12,591 nt of DNA from Thermogladius sp. (lineage in GTDB: Archaea; Thermoproteota; Thermoprotei_A; Sulfolobales; Desulfurococcaceae), in contig WYEE01000019.1 of the NCBI GenBank assembly GCA_009904025.1, forward strand, positions 1 through 12,591, in the 5' to 3' direction. Below are positions 5,633 through 12,591 of the stretch, in pieces. The translations under genes were made by a program, and so were the position numbers. The stretch's first letter is position 1, and the number at the start of each line of letters is the position of its first letter. The notes beneath the pieces were generated by a model. It made no database searches. It saw only the letters and a program-made list of their open reading frames with translations, and was not told the origin of the DNA.

Positions 5633-6661
5633 TTGGTCGCTAGCCTAAACTACCTCTTCAAAAGGGTTTTTTACTCTATTCTCGTTGTAATAGGGATCAT
5701 CATTGTAACATACCTGCTCATAATCCTCTCACCCGGAGACCCGGCTGCGAGGTGGGCGGGTAATCCGAGAGGCCCTGGAGCCGAGAAAGCCATCGAATTA
5801 GCTAGAATAGACCTCAACCTGGATAAACCATTGTACCTCCAGATAATTCTATTCATATACAATGTTCTAACCGGAAATCTAGGCGTCTCTATATCAACTA
5901 AAACACCGGTCTTAACAGCCATATGGACACATATGTCTTCAACTCTCGAATTATTGATCTTCGCATACATAATTGGCATACCCATAGGTGTTTTACTTGG
6001 TGTTTTCTCCTCGCTTAGAAGAGGTTCATTTAAAGGAGACGTTCTTGAATCAATTGGTTTTATAGTAGCTAATACCCCTTCTTTTTGGACGGGTATGGCT
6101 CTTTTCCTAGTTTTCTCCGAGATCCTCGGAGTTTCATCATATGGAAGAATAGATGTTAAGCTGGCTACGATCATGGGTTTCAAACCTATAACAGGCTTCT
6201 ACCTCATAGATACGTTAATTCAGGGAAACATCATTCTATTTTTCGACGTATTAAAGAGGCTTATACCACCTGCCATAGTTGTCTCGTTATACCCTATAGG
6301 AACAGGTATAAGAGTCGTCAGGGTGTTAATGTCAGAAGCACTCAGCGAAGACTATGTCAAACAAGCTATAGCCTTAGGCGTGAGCAGGAGAACGGTTATA
6401 TGGGATTACGCGTTCAAGGGGACTATACCTGGTTTGACCCAGGTCATGGGTTTGTCCTTCGTTTACAGTCTGGTTGATGCAATGATAGTTGAGTACGTTT
6501 TTGGAAGAGAAGGGCTAGGAAGCCTACTTGTAGGCGCTGTAGTATCAAACGATTTCAAACTAGCTGTGTCCACGTTGATCGTTATCAGCAGCTTCTACAT
6601 TATCGCGAACACTATAACGGACATAGTCCAGGCATGGATTGACCCAAGGGTGAAATTATGA
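5633..6661 (+). CDS. ABC importer permease, DppB/OppB type
   Basis: A 342-aa integral membrane protein, one of two permeases of the importer. The start is TTG at 5633, just 3 nt after the preceding stop and with AGGTG at 5619-5623. Typical DppB features are visible. They include an N-terminal helix (about 13-33) followed by 'LSPGDPAA', a long external loop, and 'LGVSISTKTPV' (83-93, the usual 'G.S....PV'). The cytoplasmic EAA loop is 'EALSEDYVKQAIALGVSRRTVIWDYA' (235-260), which docks to the ATPases. 'YVFGREGLGSLLVGAV' (288-303) comes next, and the protein ends 'DPRVKL' as expected. Where many DppB proteins have 'RHALRN' after the EAA motif, this one has 'DYAFKG', a mild divergence. Its stop overlaps the next start as ATGA. 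Confidence 0.9.
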   Translation: MVASLNYLFKRVFYSILVVIGIIIVTYLLIILSPGDPAARWAGNPRGPGAEKAIELARIDLNLDKPLYLQIILFIYNVLTGNLGVSISTKTPVLTAIWTHMSSTLELLIFAYIIGIPIGVLLGVFSSLRRGSFKGDVLESIGFIVANTPSFWTGMALFLVFSEILGVSSYGRIDVKLATIMGFKPITGFYLIDTLIQGNIILFFDVLKRLIPPAIVVSLYPIGTGIRVVRVLMSEALSEDYVKQAIALGVSRRTVIWDYAFKGTIPGLTQVMGLSFVYSLVDAMIVEYVFGREGLGSLLVGAVVSNDFKLAVSTLIVISSFYIIANTITDIVQAWIDPRVKL

Positions 6662-7560
6662 CAATAAGGCTTCCAATATTGATAAGAGGTGTAAGCTCTA
6701 CTTTCAAGAGGGTTTGGAAAAGGAGAATGAGATTCAGGATCGGGTTTATAATAGTTTCAGCTGTAACACTGTTAGCCGTGGTCTCACCTTTCATAGTACC
6801 CTACCCGAGCGAGGGATGGGGGTTAATCCCATTAAACAAGACGAATGTATCTGGCCAACCCCCAAGTCTCACTCACTTATTCGGCACAGACGACAAGGGT
6901 AGAGACTTGTTTTCTAGAGTTTTACTAGGCTCTTCTACAGCGCTCCTCCAAATAATCCTCGTAGTAGGGGTTAGTCTGGTAATCGGCCTGACACTAGGTG
7001 TCTTAGCCTCATACTACAAGGGCTTAGTCGAGTACTCCTTGAACTACCTCATAGAGGTTTTCCTCGCTCTCCCAGCTATATTGATCGCCATCCCGTTGAA
7101 GATAGCTTTGGGACCTGGGTTGCATGTTCTAATAGCCTCGATGGTGTTAACCTGGTGGGCCTGGTATGGAAGAGTAGCCTCGGTTTATGCGAGAAGCGTT
7201 TGCGAGATGGATTACGTTACCATCCCAAAGCTATCCGGACTACCTGGTTACAAAATCGTGGTCAGGCACGTTCTAAGAAATGCGAGCCCGCCTGTGATAG
7301 TCCAGGCTGTCACCGACTTCGGCAGCGTGTTGCTCGAAGCTTCAGCTATAAACTTCCTGGGCTTCGGCCTCCCGCCGGACTACCCTGACTGGGGTGTAAT
7401 AGCTCAGAACGGGCTCTACTATATCACAAAAATGCCTTGGATAAGCCTTATACCAGGTTTCTTCATTATGGTAACAGCTCTCGGTTTCAGCATGATCGGC
7501 GATGCTTTGAGAGACGAATTAGACCCGAAGCTTAGGAGGAGGTGGAGGTTGTGGTTCTAG
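6658..7560 (+). CDS. ABC importer permease, DppC/OppC type
   Basis: A 300-aa permease partner of the preceding gene, overlapping it by 4 nt (ATGA), which implies translational coupling. The N-terminus is basic and amphipathic, then comes a first helix (about 28-48). The DppC hallmark 'HLFGTDDKGRDLFSRVLLGS' (73-92) is clear. The EAA region is 'MDYVTIPKLSGLPGYKIVVRHVLRN' (184-208); it has 'IPKLSG' where most members have 'A.A.G', but retains the terminal RH..RN. 'INFLGFGLPPDYPDWG' (231-246) and a C-terminal 'DALRDELDPKLR' follow, both diagnostic for the family. With DppB it forms the transmembrane channel of the importer. Confidence 0.9.
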   Translation: MTIRLPILIRGVSSTFKRVWKRRMRFRIGFIIVSAVTLLAVVSPFIVPYPSEGWGLIPLNKTNVSGQPPSLTHLFGTDDKGRDLFSRVLLGSSTALLQIILVVGVSLVIGLTLGVLASYYKGLVEYSLNYLIEVFLALPAILIAIPLKIALGPGLHVLIASMVLTWWAWYGRVASVYARSVCEMDYVTIPKLSGLPGYKIVVRHVLRNASPPVIVQAVTDFGSVLLEASAINFLGFGLPPDYPDWGVIAQNGLYYITKMPWISLIPGFFIMVTALGFSMIGDALRDELDPKLRRRWRLWF

Positions 7561-8513
7561 CCGTTGAATCAAAGGGCCTGAGCATCGGCTACCTAGACGA
7601 AGAAGACAGAGTTCTATGGGTAGTTAAAAAGGTTGATATAGAGATCGAGGAGGGCGAAGTTTACTGTCTTGTTGGTGAGAGTGGTTGTGGCAAGACTACT
7701 CTAGGAAACTCGATCGCCGGTGTGCTACCACCTTATTCTGTTACGAGGGGCGAGCTAATAATTTATGGGAGGCGTGTTATCAAGGATGACTTAAGGTTCT
7801 ATGAGGGTGTGAGAGGCAAGCTTACCTCTTACATCCCGCAGAACCCTGGTTCATCCTTAAGCCCCTACATGAGGATATGGGATCAGTTTTGGAGAGTACT
7901 GAGAGAGCAGGGTCTCGACGAGAGGTCTGCTAAGGAGAGGGCAACCGGAATATTGAAAACTCTCAACCTCGACCGGGGCGTTCTGGAACACTATCCCCAT
8001 GAGCTGAGTGGTGGGATGCAACAGAGAGTTGCCATAGGACTAAGCCTGGCTACGGGGGCTAAAGTGATCGTGGCAGATGAACCTACATCTAGCGTTGACG
8101 CACACTTAAAACTCCAGCTGATGAGGCTTTTCAAAGATGTGAGAAATACTTATGGTGTGACGATCGTCTTAATCACACATGACATACTACTAGCCGGTAA
8201 AGTATGTGATAGAATCTCAGTTATGTATGCTGGAGAAATCGTTGAGGAGGGCGATTCAATGAGTGTTTTAACGCGACCCCTACACCCATATACGAAACTC
8301 TTAGTTGACGTTGTCCCGGTGCTGGGCTTCAAGAGAAAGCTGGCCTCCATACCGGGAGAACCACCTAAACCAGGCTTTCTCAGAGAGGGCTGTTACTTCT
8401 ACGAGAGATGCCCGTTTAGAGATGCGATCTGCTTGAATCATGTGGAAACACAGATCATAGACGGGAGGAGGGTTAAATGCCGGAAACCCCTGGTAGACAA
8501 AATTACCTCGTGA
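7551..8513 (+). CDS. ABC importer ATPase, DppD/OppD type
   Basis: One of two ATPases that drive the importer. Counted from GTG 7551 (320 aa), Walker A is GESGCGKT (42-49), the Q-loop Gln is at 97, the signature is LSGGMQQR (152-159), Walker B is VIVADE (172-177) and the H-loop His is at 210. The C-terminal extension has four Cys (281, 287, 294, 310) in the 'GC.F..RCP...C...C' pattern seen in OppD/OppF proteins and sometimes linked to metal or Fe-S binding. The start is ambiguous: GTG 7551 has a perfect GGAGGTG at 7538-7544 with 6-nt spacing, while GTG 7542 would add three residues but lies inside that site. The gene overlaps the end of the DppC gene. 'DEPTSSVDA' replaces the more common 'DEPT(S/T)ALD'. 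Confidence 0.9.
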   Translation: MVLAVESKGLSIGYLDEEDRVLWVVKKVDIEIEEGEVYCLVGESGCGKTTLGNSIAGVLPPYSVTRGELIIYGRRVIKDDLRFYEGVRGKLTSYIPQNPGSSLSPYMRIWDQFWRVLREQGLDERSAKERATGILKTLNLDRGVLEHYPHELSGGMQQRVAIGLSLATGAKVIVADEPTSSVDAHLKLQLMRLFKDVRNTYGVTIVLITHDILLAGKVCDRISVMYAGEIVEEGDSMSVLTRPLHPYTKLLVDVVPVLGFKRKLASIPGEPPKPGFLREGCYFYERCPFRDAICLNHVETQIIDGRRVKCRKPLVDKITS

Positions 8514-9283
8514 AAATGGAGAACGTAACAGCCGGCTACCTCAACGTCACATCATTCTCATCCCTAACAAAAACCTTCACCCCTGTTTTAAGGAATATCA
8601 ACCTCTCCATGAGAGACGGCGAGAGAGTAGCGGTTATAGGGGAGAGCGGTAGCGGGAAAACAACCCTCCTAAAAGTCATACTAGGGCTCCTAAGACCGGT
8701 TATGGGCAGGGTGCTGATTGAAGGCCTAGACATCTATAGTTCAAGGAAAGCATGGCTGAGAGCAGTCAAGAGGATAGGGTATGTTCCTCAGGATCCATTT
8801 AAGGCACTGGATCCCAGGGTGAAAATAAAAACAAGTCTAATGGAGCCTCTCGAGACCACAAGCTATTCGAAGGAGGAAGCGAATAAGCTTATAAAAGAGG
8901 CGGTCAAACTAGTCGGGTTGCCCGAGGAGGTTCTAGACTATTATCCGGCAAGTCTGAGTGGAGGGATGTTGCAAAGGGTTCTAATAGCCAGAGCATTGAT
9001 CAACAGGCCGAGGTTATTCCTCCTGGATGAACCAACTTCCTCACTAGATGTCTCAACCCAGGCTCAGATAATCAACTTGATCAACACGATTTACCATAAT
9101 TACAAGATGGGTGTCCTCCTAGTAACACACGACTTGGCTGTAGCCCAGTACTTAGCCGAAAGGGTGATTATACTTAGAGAAGGACGTATAGTGGAGGAGG
9201 GATTCTTTGAAGATGTTATCCTTAACCCTAGACATGAGTATACAAGGTTGCTTGTTAAAAGCTATATGATGGAACCCGTCTAG
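8477..9283 (+). CDS. ABC importer ATPase, DppF/OppF type
   Basis: Second ATPase of the importer, 268 aa. Walker A is GESGSGKT (55-62), the Q-loop Gln is at 105 within 'GYVPQDPFKALDPR', the signature is LSGGMLQR (160-167), Walker B is LFLLDE (180-185) followed by PTSSLD, and the H-loop His is at 218. Unlike its partner it ends shortly after 'HEYTRLLVKSY' and lacks the four-Cys extension. ATG at 8477 is preceded by a good GGAGG (8464-8468), so the 37-nt overlap with the DppD gene looks genuine. An alternative GTG at 8510 has no ribosome-binding site, and the first conserved strand begins only around residue 13. The distinct N-terminal 13 residues may therefore be dispensable. Last gene of the operon. 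Confidence 0.9.
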   Translation: MPETPGRQNYLVKMENVTAGYLNVTSFSSLTKTFTPVLRNINLSMRDGERVAVIGESGSGKTTLLKVILGLLRPVMGRVLIEGLDIYSSRKAWLRAVKRIGYVPQDPFKALDPRVKIKTSLMEPLETTSYSKEEANKLIKEAVKLVGLPEEVLDYYPASLSGGMLQRVLIARALINRPRLFLLDEPTSSLDVSTQAQIINLINTIYHNYKMGVLLVTHDLAVAQYLAERVIILREGRIVEEGFFEDVILNPRHEYTRLLVKSYMMEPV

Positions 9284-9290
9284 AATTAAA
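9283..9290 (+). promoter_or_regulatory. Possible TATA box for pheS
   Basis: GAATTAAA begins at the last base of the importer operon's final stop codon. It would start transcription near 9312, about 18 nt before the pheS TTG, with AGAGGGGG in the leader as ribosome-binding site. This suggests pheS is not simply read through from the importer operon. Confidence 0.45.
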
Positions 9291-9330
9291 GGTAAGCGGG
9301 TTGATTATGTTGGGTTGAGAGGGGGTTTGG

Positions 9331-10881
9331 TTGAGTCAGCAAATAATTGTGGGAAAGAGGCAGTATGATGTTCTGAGGGTGGTGGCCGAGCTAAATCAAG
9401 CGGATGTCAACACGCTGGCATCTAAGATAGGAGTTCAACCGGAGGACATTATGAGGGATCTTGCAGAGCTGGCTAACAGAGGGTTATTAGAGGTTTCGAC
9501 AGAACAGAAAACTGTGCACGAACTCACGGAGCACGGTAAAAGATACCTTGAGAGAGGGTTGCCGGAGGAGGTCTCTCTAAGAGTCTTCAGACAATGCCTT
9601 AATACTAACGTCAGAGAATTCCTCGAATGCCTGGCGAATAGGGCGGGTTTGAGTAAGGAGGATGCAAACGTTGCGTTCCAAATTCTCGTGAGAGAGGGTT
9701 GTTTGAAAGTAGATAGAGACGGCCTCGCTAAGCTAAATGATGAAGTAAAGTGCCTCGGCCTACGGGAGGAATCGGCCTACTTAAGGTACATACTCTTAAC
9801 AGTTGAAAACGGTCTTGAACCACCTCAAACATTGGTTGAAGTGTTGAAGAAACGTAGAATGATCTCCACAAAGAAAAGGAGCGTGGTTTTAGTTAAAGCG
9901 AAGGGGGATTTAAAGGAGCTTATAAGCCGTGACATAGTTGTCCCCAAGCAATTGTTAACTGTAGTGCTACCATCCCACTACGCTCAGTTAGAAGAGGCTG
10001 TTGTTAAAAAATTCGATTTGTCAATTCCTCCGCCTGGCTTGAAGCCCTCACTATCGCACCCGTTCATGGAGTTCATAAAACAACTACGCGAGGTACTCGT
10101 GGCAATGGGCTTCGAGGAGGTTAGAGGCCCCCACGTTGAAGCCGAGTTCTGGAACTTCGACGTATTATTCCAACCCCAAGACCACCCCGCAAGAGAGATA
10201 CACGACACTTTCTTCGTAGTTAACAAGGCGGTCGTGGACGTACCATCCGAAGCATTTGAGAGAGTGAAGAGGATCCACGAAGCAGGCTGGAAGTACAGCT
10301 GGGATCAATCTAGAGCTCTACGTCTTGTGCTTAGAACACAATGTACAGCCGTCTCCGCTAGGACCATCTACAGCAGGGGAGGAGGAGAATACAGGGCTTT
10401 CACCATAGACAGGGTTTTCAGGCCCGAGAACCTCGACGCTAAGCATAGCATGGAGTTCTACCAGCTCGACGGGATTATAGTTGGGAGAAACGTCAACTTC
10501 AAGCATCTCCTCTACTTCTTCAAAGAGTTTGCTTCAGCACTCGGCATTAGAGAAGTATGGTTTAAACCAGGCTACTTCCCCTTCACGGAGCCCAGTGTTG
10601 AAGGCTACATAAAACACCCAACCCTAGGATGGGTGGAAGTATTCCCAGGCGGGATATTCAGGCCTGAGGTAATGGAGATACTGGGGGCCAAAGAGTATAA
10701 GGCCGCTGCTTGGGGTATAGGTGTCGACAGGCTTGCAATGTGGTTTATGGGCGTAGACGACATCAGGCAATTGTTTGCTAGAGATCTAGATTTGCTAAGA
10801 GATATGGGTAGGAGGCCTCTCCCATTCTTTATCGGGAGGGCTAGTGGGCGAGACGTCATCGTGCGTTCAAGACCAGAATAA
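9331..10881 (+). CDS. pheS: Phenylalanyl-tRNA synthetase alpha subunit
   Basis: This 516-aa protein is the catalytic subunit of the (alpha-beta)2 enzyme that charges tRNA-Phe. Start is TTG with an AGAGGGGG site upstream. The N-terminal part (about 1-140) is made of winged-helix-like segments, as in archaeal and eukaryotic cytosolic PheS. The class II core follows: motif 1 around 'HPFMEFIKQLREVLVAMGF' (243-261), 'QPQDHPAREIHDTFF' (281-295), 'LRTQCTA' (334-340), motif 2 'EYRAFTIDRVFRPENLDAKH' (353-372), 'FKPGYFPFTEPS' (411-422), and motif 3 'AWGIGVDRLAMWFMGVDDIR' (460-479). The length and all key residues are as expected for archaea. The beta-subunit gene is not adjacent on either side: the methyltransferase follows after 36 nt and the importer precedes. 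Confidence 0.97.
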   Translation: MSQQIIVGKRQYDVLRVVAELNQADVNTLASKIGVQPEDIMRDLAELANRGLLEVSTEQKTVHELTEHGKRYLERGLPEEVSLRVFRQCLNTNVREFLECLANRAGLSKEDANVAFQILVREGCLKVDRDGLAKLNDEVKCLGLREESAYLRYILLTVENGLEPPQTLVEVLKKRRMISTKKRSVVLVKAKGDLKELISRDIVVPKQLLTVVLPSHYAQLEEAVVKKFDLSIPPPGLKPSLSHPFMEFIKQLREVLVAMGFEEVRGPHVEAEFWNFDVLFQPQDHPAREIHDTFFVVNKAVVDVPSEAFERVKRIHEAGWKYSWDQSRALRLVLRTQCTAVSARTIYSRGGGEYRAFTIDRVFRPENLDAKHSMEFYQLDGIIVGRNVNFKHLLYFFKEFASALGIREVWFKPGYFPFTEPSVEGYIKHPTLGWVEVFPGGIFRPEVMEILGAKEYKAAAWGIGVDRLAMWFMGVDDIRQLFARDLDLLRDMGRRPLPFFIGRASGRDVIVRSRPE

Positions 10882-10917
10882 ATCGAATCGAGGTGCTATA
10901 GGATATCAGTTCATGAG

Positions 10918-12126
10918 ATGAAATTATTCGTCTCCCAGCTACTCCACGCTGTTACTGAACGGAAGATCAGCTATGAAACGGCTTTCAATTACATCACGCG
11001 GAAACAAAGTTTTAGGGGGGCGACAAGGAAAAAATTGTTCAAGCTAGGGTACGAGACGCTCATATACTATCATTCGATTAGACTCCTAGCTAGGAGAGAG
11101 GGTTTTAGCCAAACACCCTCCGGGATAGCCTCTTACATGTCGTCAAGAGGTTTTGAGATAGAAAAAATTGTAAAGGAGGTTGAGGAATACGCTGATAGTA
11201 TAGGCGGGATCAAAGGGCTTGCTGTAAAGTATGGTTACCCCTCGCTCCTGGTGGAGAGGCTGAGCAGCCATGTTGATTACGAGGAGCTTGAGAGAATTCT
11301 GAGAAGCCTAAATACTAGGAAGAGATGGCTGAGGGTTAACATCCTAAAAACTAATGTTGAGGCAGCCTTAACCTGCCTTAGGGATGAGGGGTTTAAATAT
11401 CAAGGTTCCAAATTCACCGGCCTATCCTACAAGCTGTTAGGAGGCGCCTTCCACTCCATGAGGTCGATTAAGTGCGTGGAGAAGGGCCTCCTCGTCCCCC
11501 AAGATATTTCAAGCGTGTTAGCAATCCAAGCCACAGGGCCCTTCGAGGGCACATTGCTAGACGCTTGTAGTTCACCAGGCTTGAAGCTCCAATTAGCCTT
11601 GTCTATAAGCAGAGGCTTGAGAGCAGTTGCTGTAGACTACTCGCCTCGAAGGGTGGGATACATTAGAGAAGTCTTGTCAACATACGGGGGGTTGGAGAGA
11701 GTTGTCGTGTTAAACGGGGATTCAACTCTATTAGAGTACAGGTTTGTCTTCGACAAAGCGTTGCTGGACGTCCCGTGTACAGGCACTGGTGCTATTTACT
11801 CTGACCCGACTGTTAAAATAAGGTTTTCACCTTTGTCTCTCGAGCGGTTGAAGAGTATTCAGTTGAAGCTTCTCAGGCGGGTGTTAAGGAGCAGTAGAAG
11901 AGTCATCTACATCTCATGCAGCATTCTGCCCGATGAAGGGGAACTCATTGTAGATGAGGCTATCCGCGAAAATCTCGTAGAGCCTGTTCCCTTGAGGGAG
12001 CCTTACTTGTCTAAAGCCTACAAGGGGTTTAAGTCAGGTGACAACACATATAGGATCATGCCTCATATAGTGGATGGGCAAGGAATGTACCTCGCCGTAT
12101 TAGAGAGCAGGGTGTACACTGGTTGA
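10918..12126 (+). CDS. RsmB/NSUN-family RNA (cytosine-5) methyltransferase with NusB-like N-terminus
   Basis: This 402-aa SAM-dependent enzyme should methylate C5 of a cytosine in rRNA or tRNA. Residues 1-60 are helical and resemble the NusB-like domain of RsmB. 'RWLRVNILK' (136-144), 'GLLVPQDISSVLAI' (190-203), motif I 'DACSSPGLK' (215-223), an acidic SAM ligand D240, motif IV 'LLDVPCTGTG' (282-291) and motif VI 'ISCS' (332-335) follow in order. Both cysteines of the two-Cys mechanism (C287, C334) are present, so it should be active. The usual third residue before the catalytic Cys is Thr ('TC') and is Ser here. ATG at 10918 follows pheS by 36 nt with no close ribosome-binding site; GAGGTG at 10890-10895 would fit an in-frame ATA at 10903 better. 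It lies in a likely pheS transcript and its stop overlaps the next gene's TTG. Confidence 0.88.
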   Translation: MKLFVSQLLHAVTERKISYETAFNYITRKQSFRGATRKKLFKLGYETLIYYHSIRLLARREGFSQTPSGIASYMSSRGFEIEKIVKEVEEYADSIGGIKGLAVKYGYPSLLVERLSSHVDYEELERILRSLNTRKRWLRVNILKTNVEAALTCLRDEGFKYQGSKFTGLSYKLLGGAFHSMRSIKCVEKGLLVPQDISSVLAIQATGPFEGTLLDACSSPGLKLQLALSISRGLRAVAVDYSPRRVGYIREVLSTYGGLERVVVLNGDSTLLEYRFVFDKALLDVPCTGTGAIYSDPTVKIRFSPLSLERLKSIQLKLLRRVLRSSRRVIYISCSILPDEGELIVDEAIRENLVEPVPLREPYLSKAYKGFKSGDNTYRIMPHIVDGQGMYLAVLESRVYTG

Positions 12127-12591
12127 GCCTTGAACCTGTTTACGGCCCCCATCCCAGTAGGTGTCTAGGGGTCTCCCTCGGCGTAGACCCAATAAGCTTC
12201 TCAACTTCTTGCTACATGGCTTGCGCTATGTGCAGTGTCCTCAACCCCATAAGGTCTCTTCTAAAATACCATGCTGGAGAGCTGGTTAGAAGCGTAGAAA
12301 GGGATTTGCAGGAGAGAGGGCTGGAGATTGATACGATCTACGTTTACGGTTCCTCAGACCCATTCCTTTACGATGAGTTAACGGAGCTCATTAAAGGCCT
12401 TAGAGAAGTTTCGGAGCAACAAGGTTCAAGACTCGTTGTTAGGACGCTAGGGTATTTTCAAAGGGCTCTGGAAGCCGTTGTCGAGTTAGTTGACGAATTG
12501 CATATACCATTTTACATAGCGGACATGGACTGGAATACCTTGTACCGTCCATCAATCAATGTAACGAGGAGCGAATACCTGGAGAAGCTAA
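12123..12591 (+). CDS. Radical SAM protein (N-terminal part)
   Basis: The reading frame is open from TTG 12123, which overlaps the previous stop as TTGA, to the window end (156 codons and one base), so the C-terminus is missing. The N-terminal 'VYGPHPSRCLGVSLGVDPISF' followed by C30-x3-C34-x2-C37 is the signature of the archaeal/bacterial radical SAM family with 'YGPVPSRRLGxSLGVDP'. The three Cys hold the 4Fe-4S cluster that cleaves SAM. 'YVYGSSDPFLYDEL' downstream corresponds to the 'GSGEPTLY' SAM-binding strand. The substrate is not known from sequence. Unusual points are SRC for SRR, a Met instead of an aromatic residue before the third cluster Cys, and GSSDP for GSGEP. The position after an RNA methyltransferase hints at RNA modification, but that is only inference. 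Confidence 0.85.
   Translation, partial: MSLEPVYGPHPSRCLGVSLGVDPISFSTSCYMACAMCSVLNPIRSLLKYHAGELVRSVERDLQERGLEIDTIYVYGSSDPFLYDELTELIKGLREVSEQQGSRLVVRTLGYFQRALEAVVELVDELHIPFYIADMDWNTLYRPSINVTRSEYLEKL

Noticed and set aside
5671..6183. A 170-codon minus-strand open frame within the DppB gene
   Set aside because: It is antisense to a well-conserved permease; the length results from the permease's codon use and there is no promoter or ribosome-binding site.
1..12591. A defence island, prophage, CRISPR or transposon
   Set aside because: All recognised genes are metabolic, transport or translation genes; I saw no integrase, transposase, spaced repeats, terminal inverted repeats or attachment-site duplications.

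Overview
The window looks like chromosomal DNA of a hyperthermophilic Thermoproteota archaeon, most plausibly of the order Desulfurococcales. This is inferred from several things: archaeal-type PheS (516 aa with the long N-terminal region), a TtuA/NcsA-type thiolation protein, two DUF131 membrane proteins, TATA-box promoters with short leaders, many TTG/GTG starts, and 'GGAGG(TGAT)' ribosome-binding sites. Genes are packed closely. No gene-free stretch exceeds about 165 nt, and I see no tRNA, rRNA, CRISPR array, insertion sequence or integrase.

Layout. (1) 1-275: the 3' end of a + strand TtuA/NcsA-like gene. It converges on, and shares its TTAA stop with, a minus-strand pair of tandem DUF131 membrane-protein genes (272-801). 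(2) 874-2227: an ArsB/NhaD-type (CitMHS superfamily) ion transporter. Its reading frame is broken by a +1 shift near 1673-1770, so it is a pseudogene, a recoded gene or a sequence error. (3) 2381-2743: a small conserved protein, possibly PDCD5-like, started by TTG behind a strong Shine-Dalgarno sequence. It converges on a minus-strand carbamoyltransferase (2788-3852) that resembles the knotted YgeW type more than ornithine transcarbamylase. (4) 4016-9283: a five-gene Opp/Dpp-type ABC importer operon: substrate-binding protein, two permeases, two ATPases. Its promoter lies in a 163-nt divergent intergenic region shared with the carbamoyltransferase, and an 18-bp near-perfect palindrome sits 3 bp upstream of the operon's TATA box. 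(5) 9331-12591: a translation/RNA-modification block. It contains pheS, a NusB-RsmB/NSUN-like RNA cytosine-5 methyltransferase, and the 5' part of a radical SAM protein, all on + and probably co-transcribed.

How the genes fit together. The importer operon should take up peptides or other oligomeric solutes. The divergent carbamoyltransferase may act in catabolism of carbamoylated amino-acid-like compounds, and the palindrome is the best candidate for a regulatory site linking the two; this link is inference. The final block is housekeeping.

I did not find a clearly new multi-gene system. The most informative oddities are the frameshifted transporter, the YgeW-like enzyme with an HVLP in place of HCLP, the palindromic operator candidate, and a three-copy 14-nt-periodic A-tract array that reads as a T-run terminator on the minus strand.
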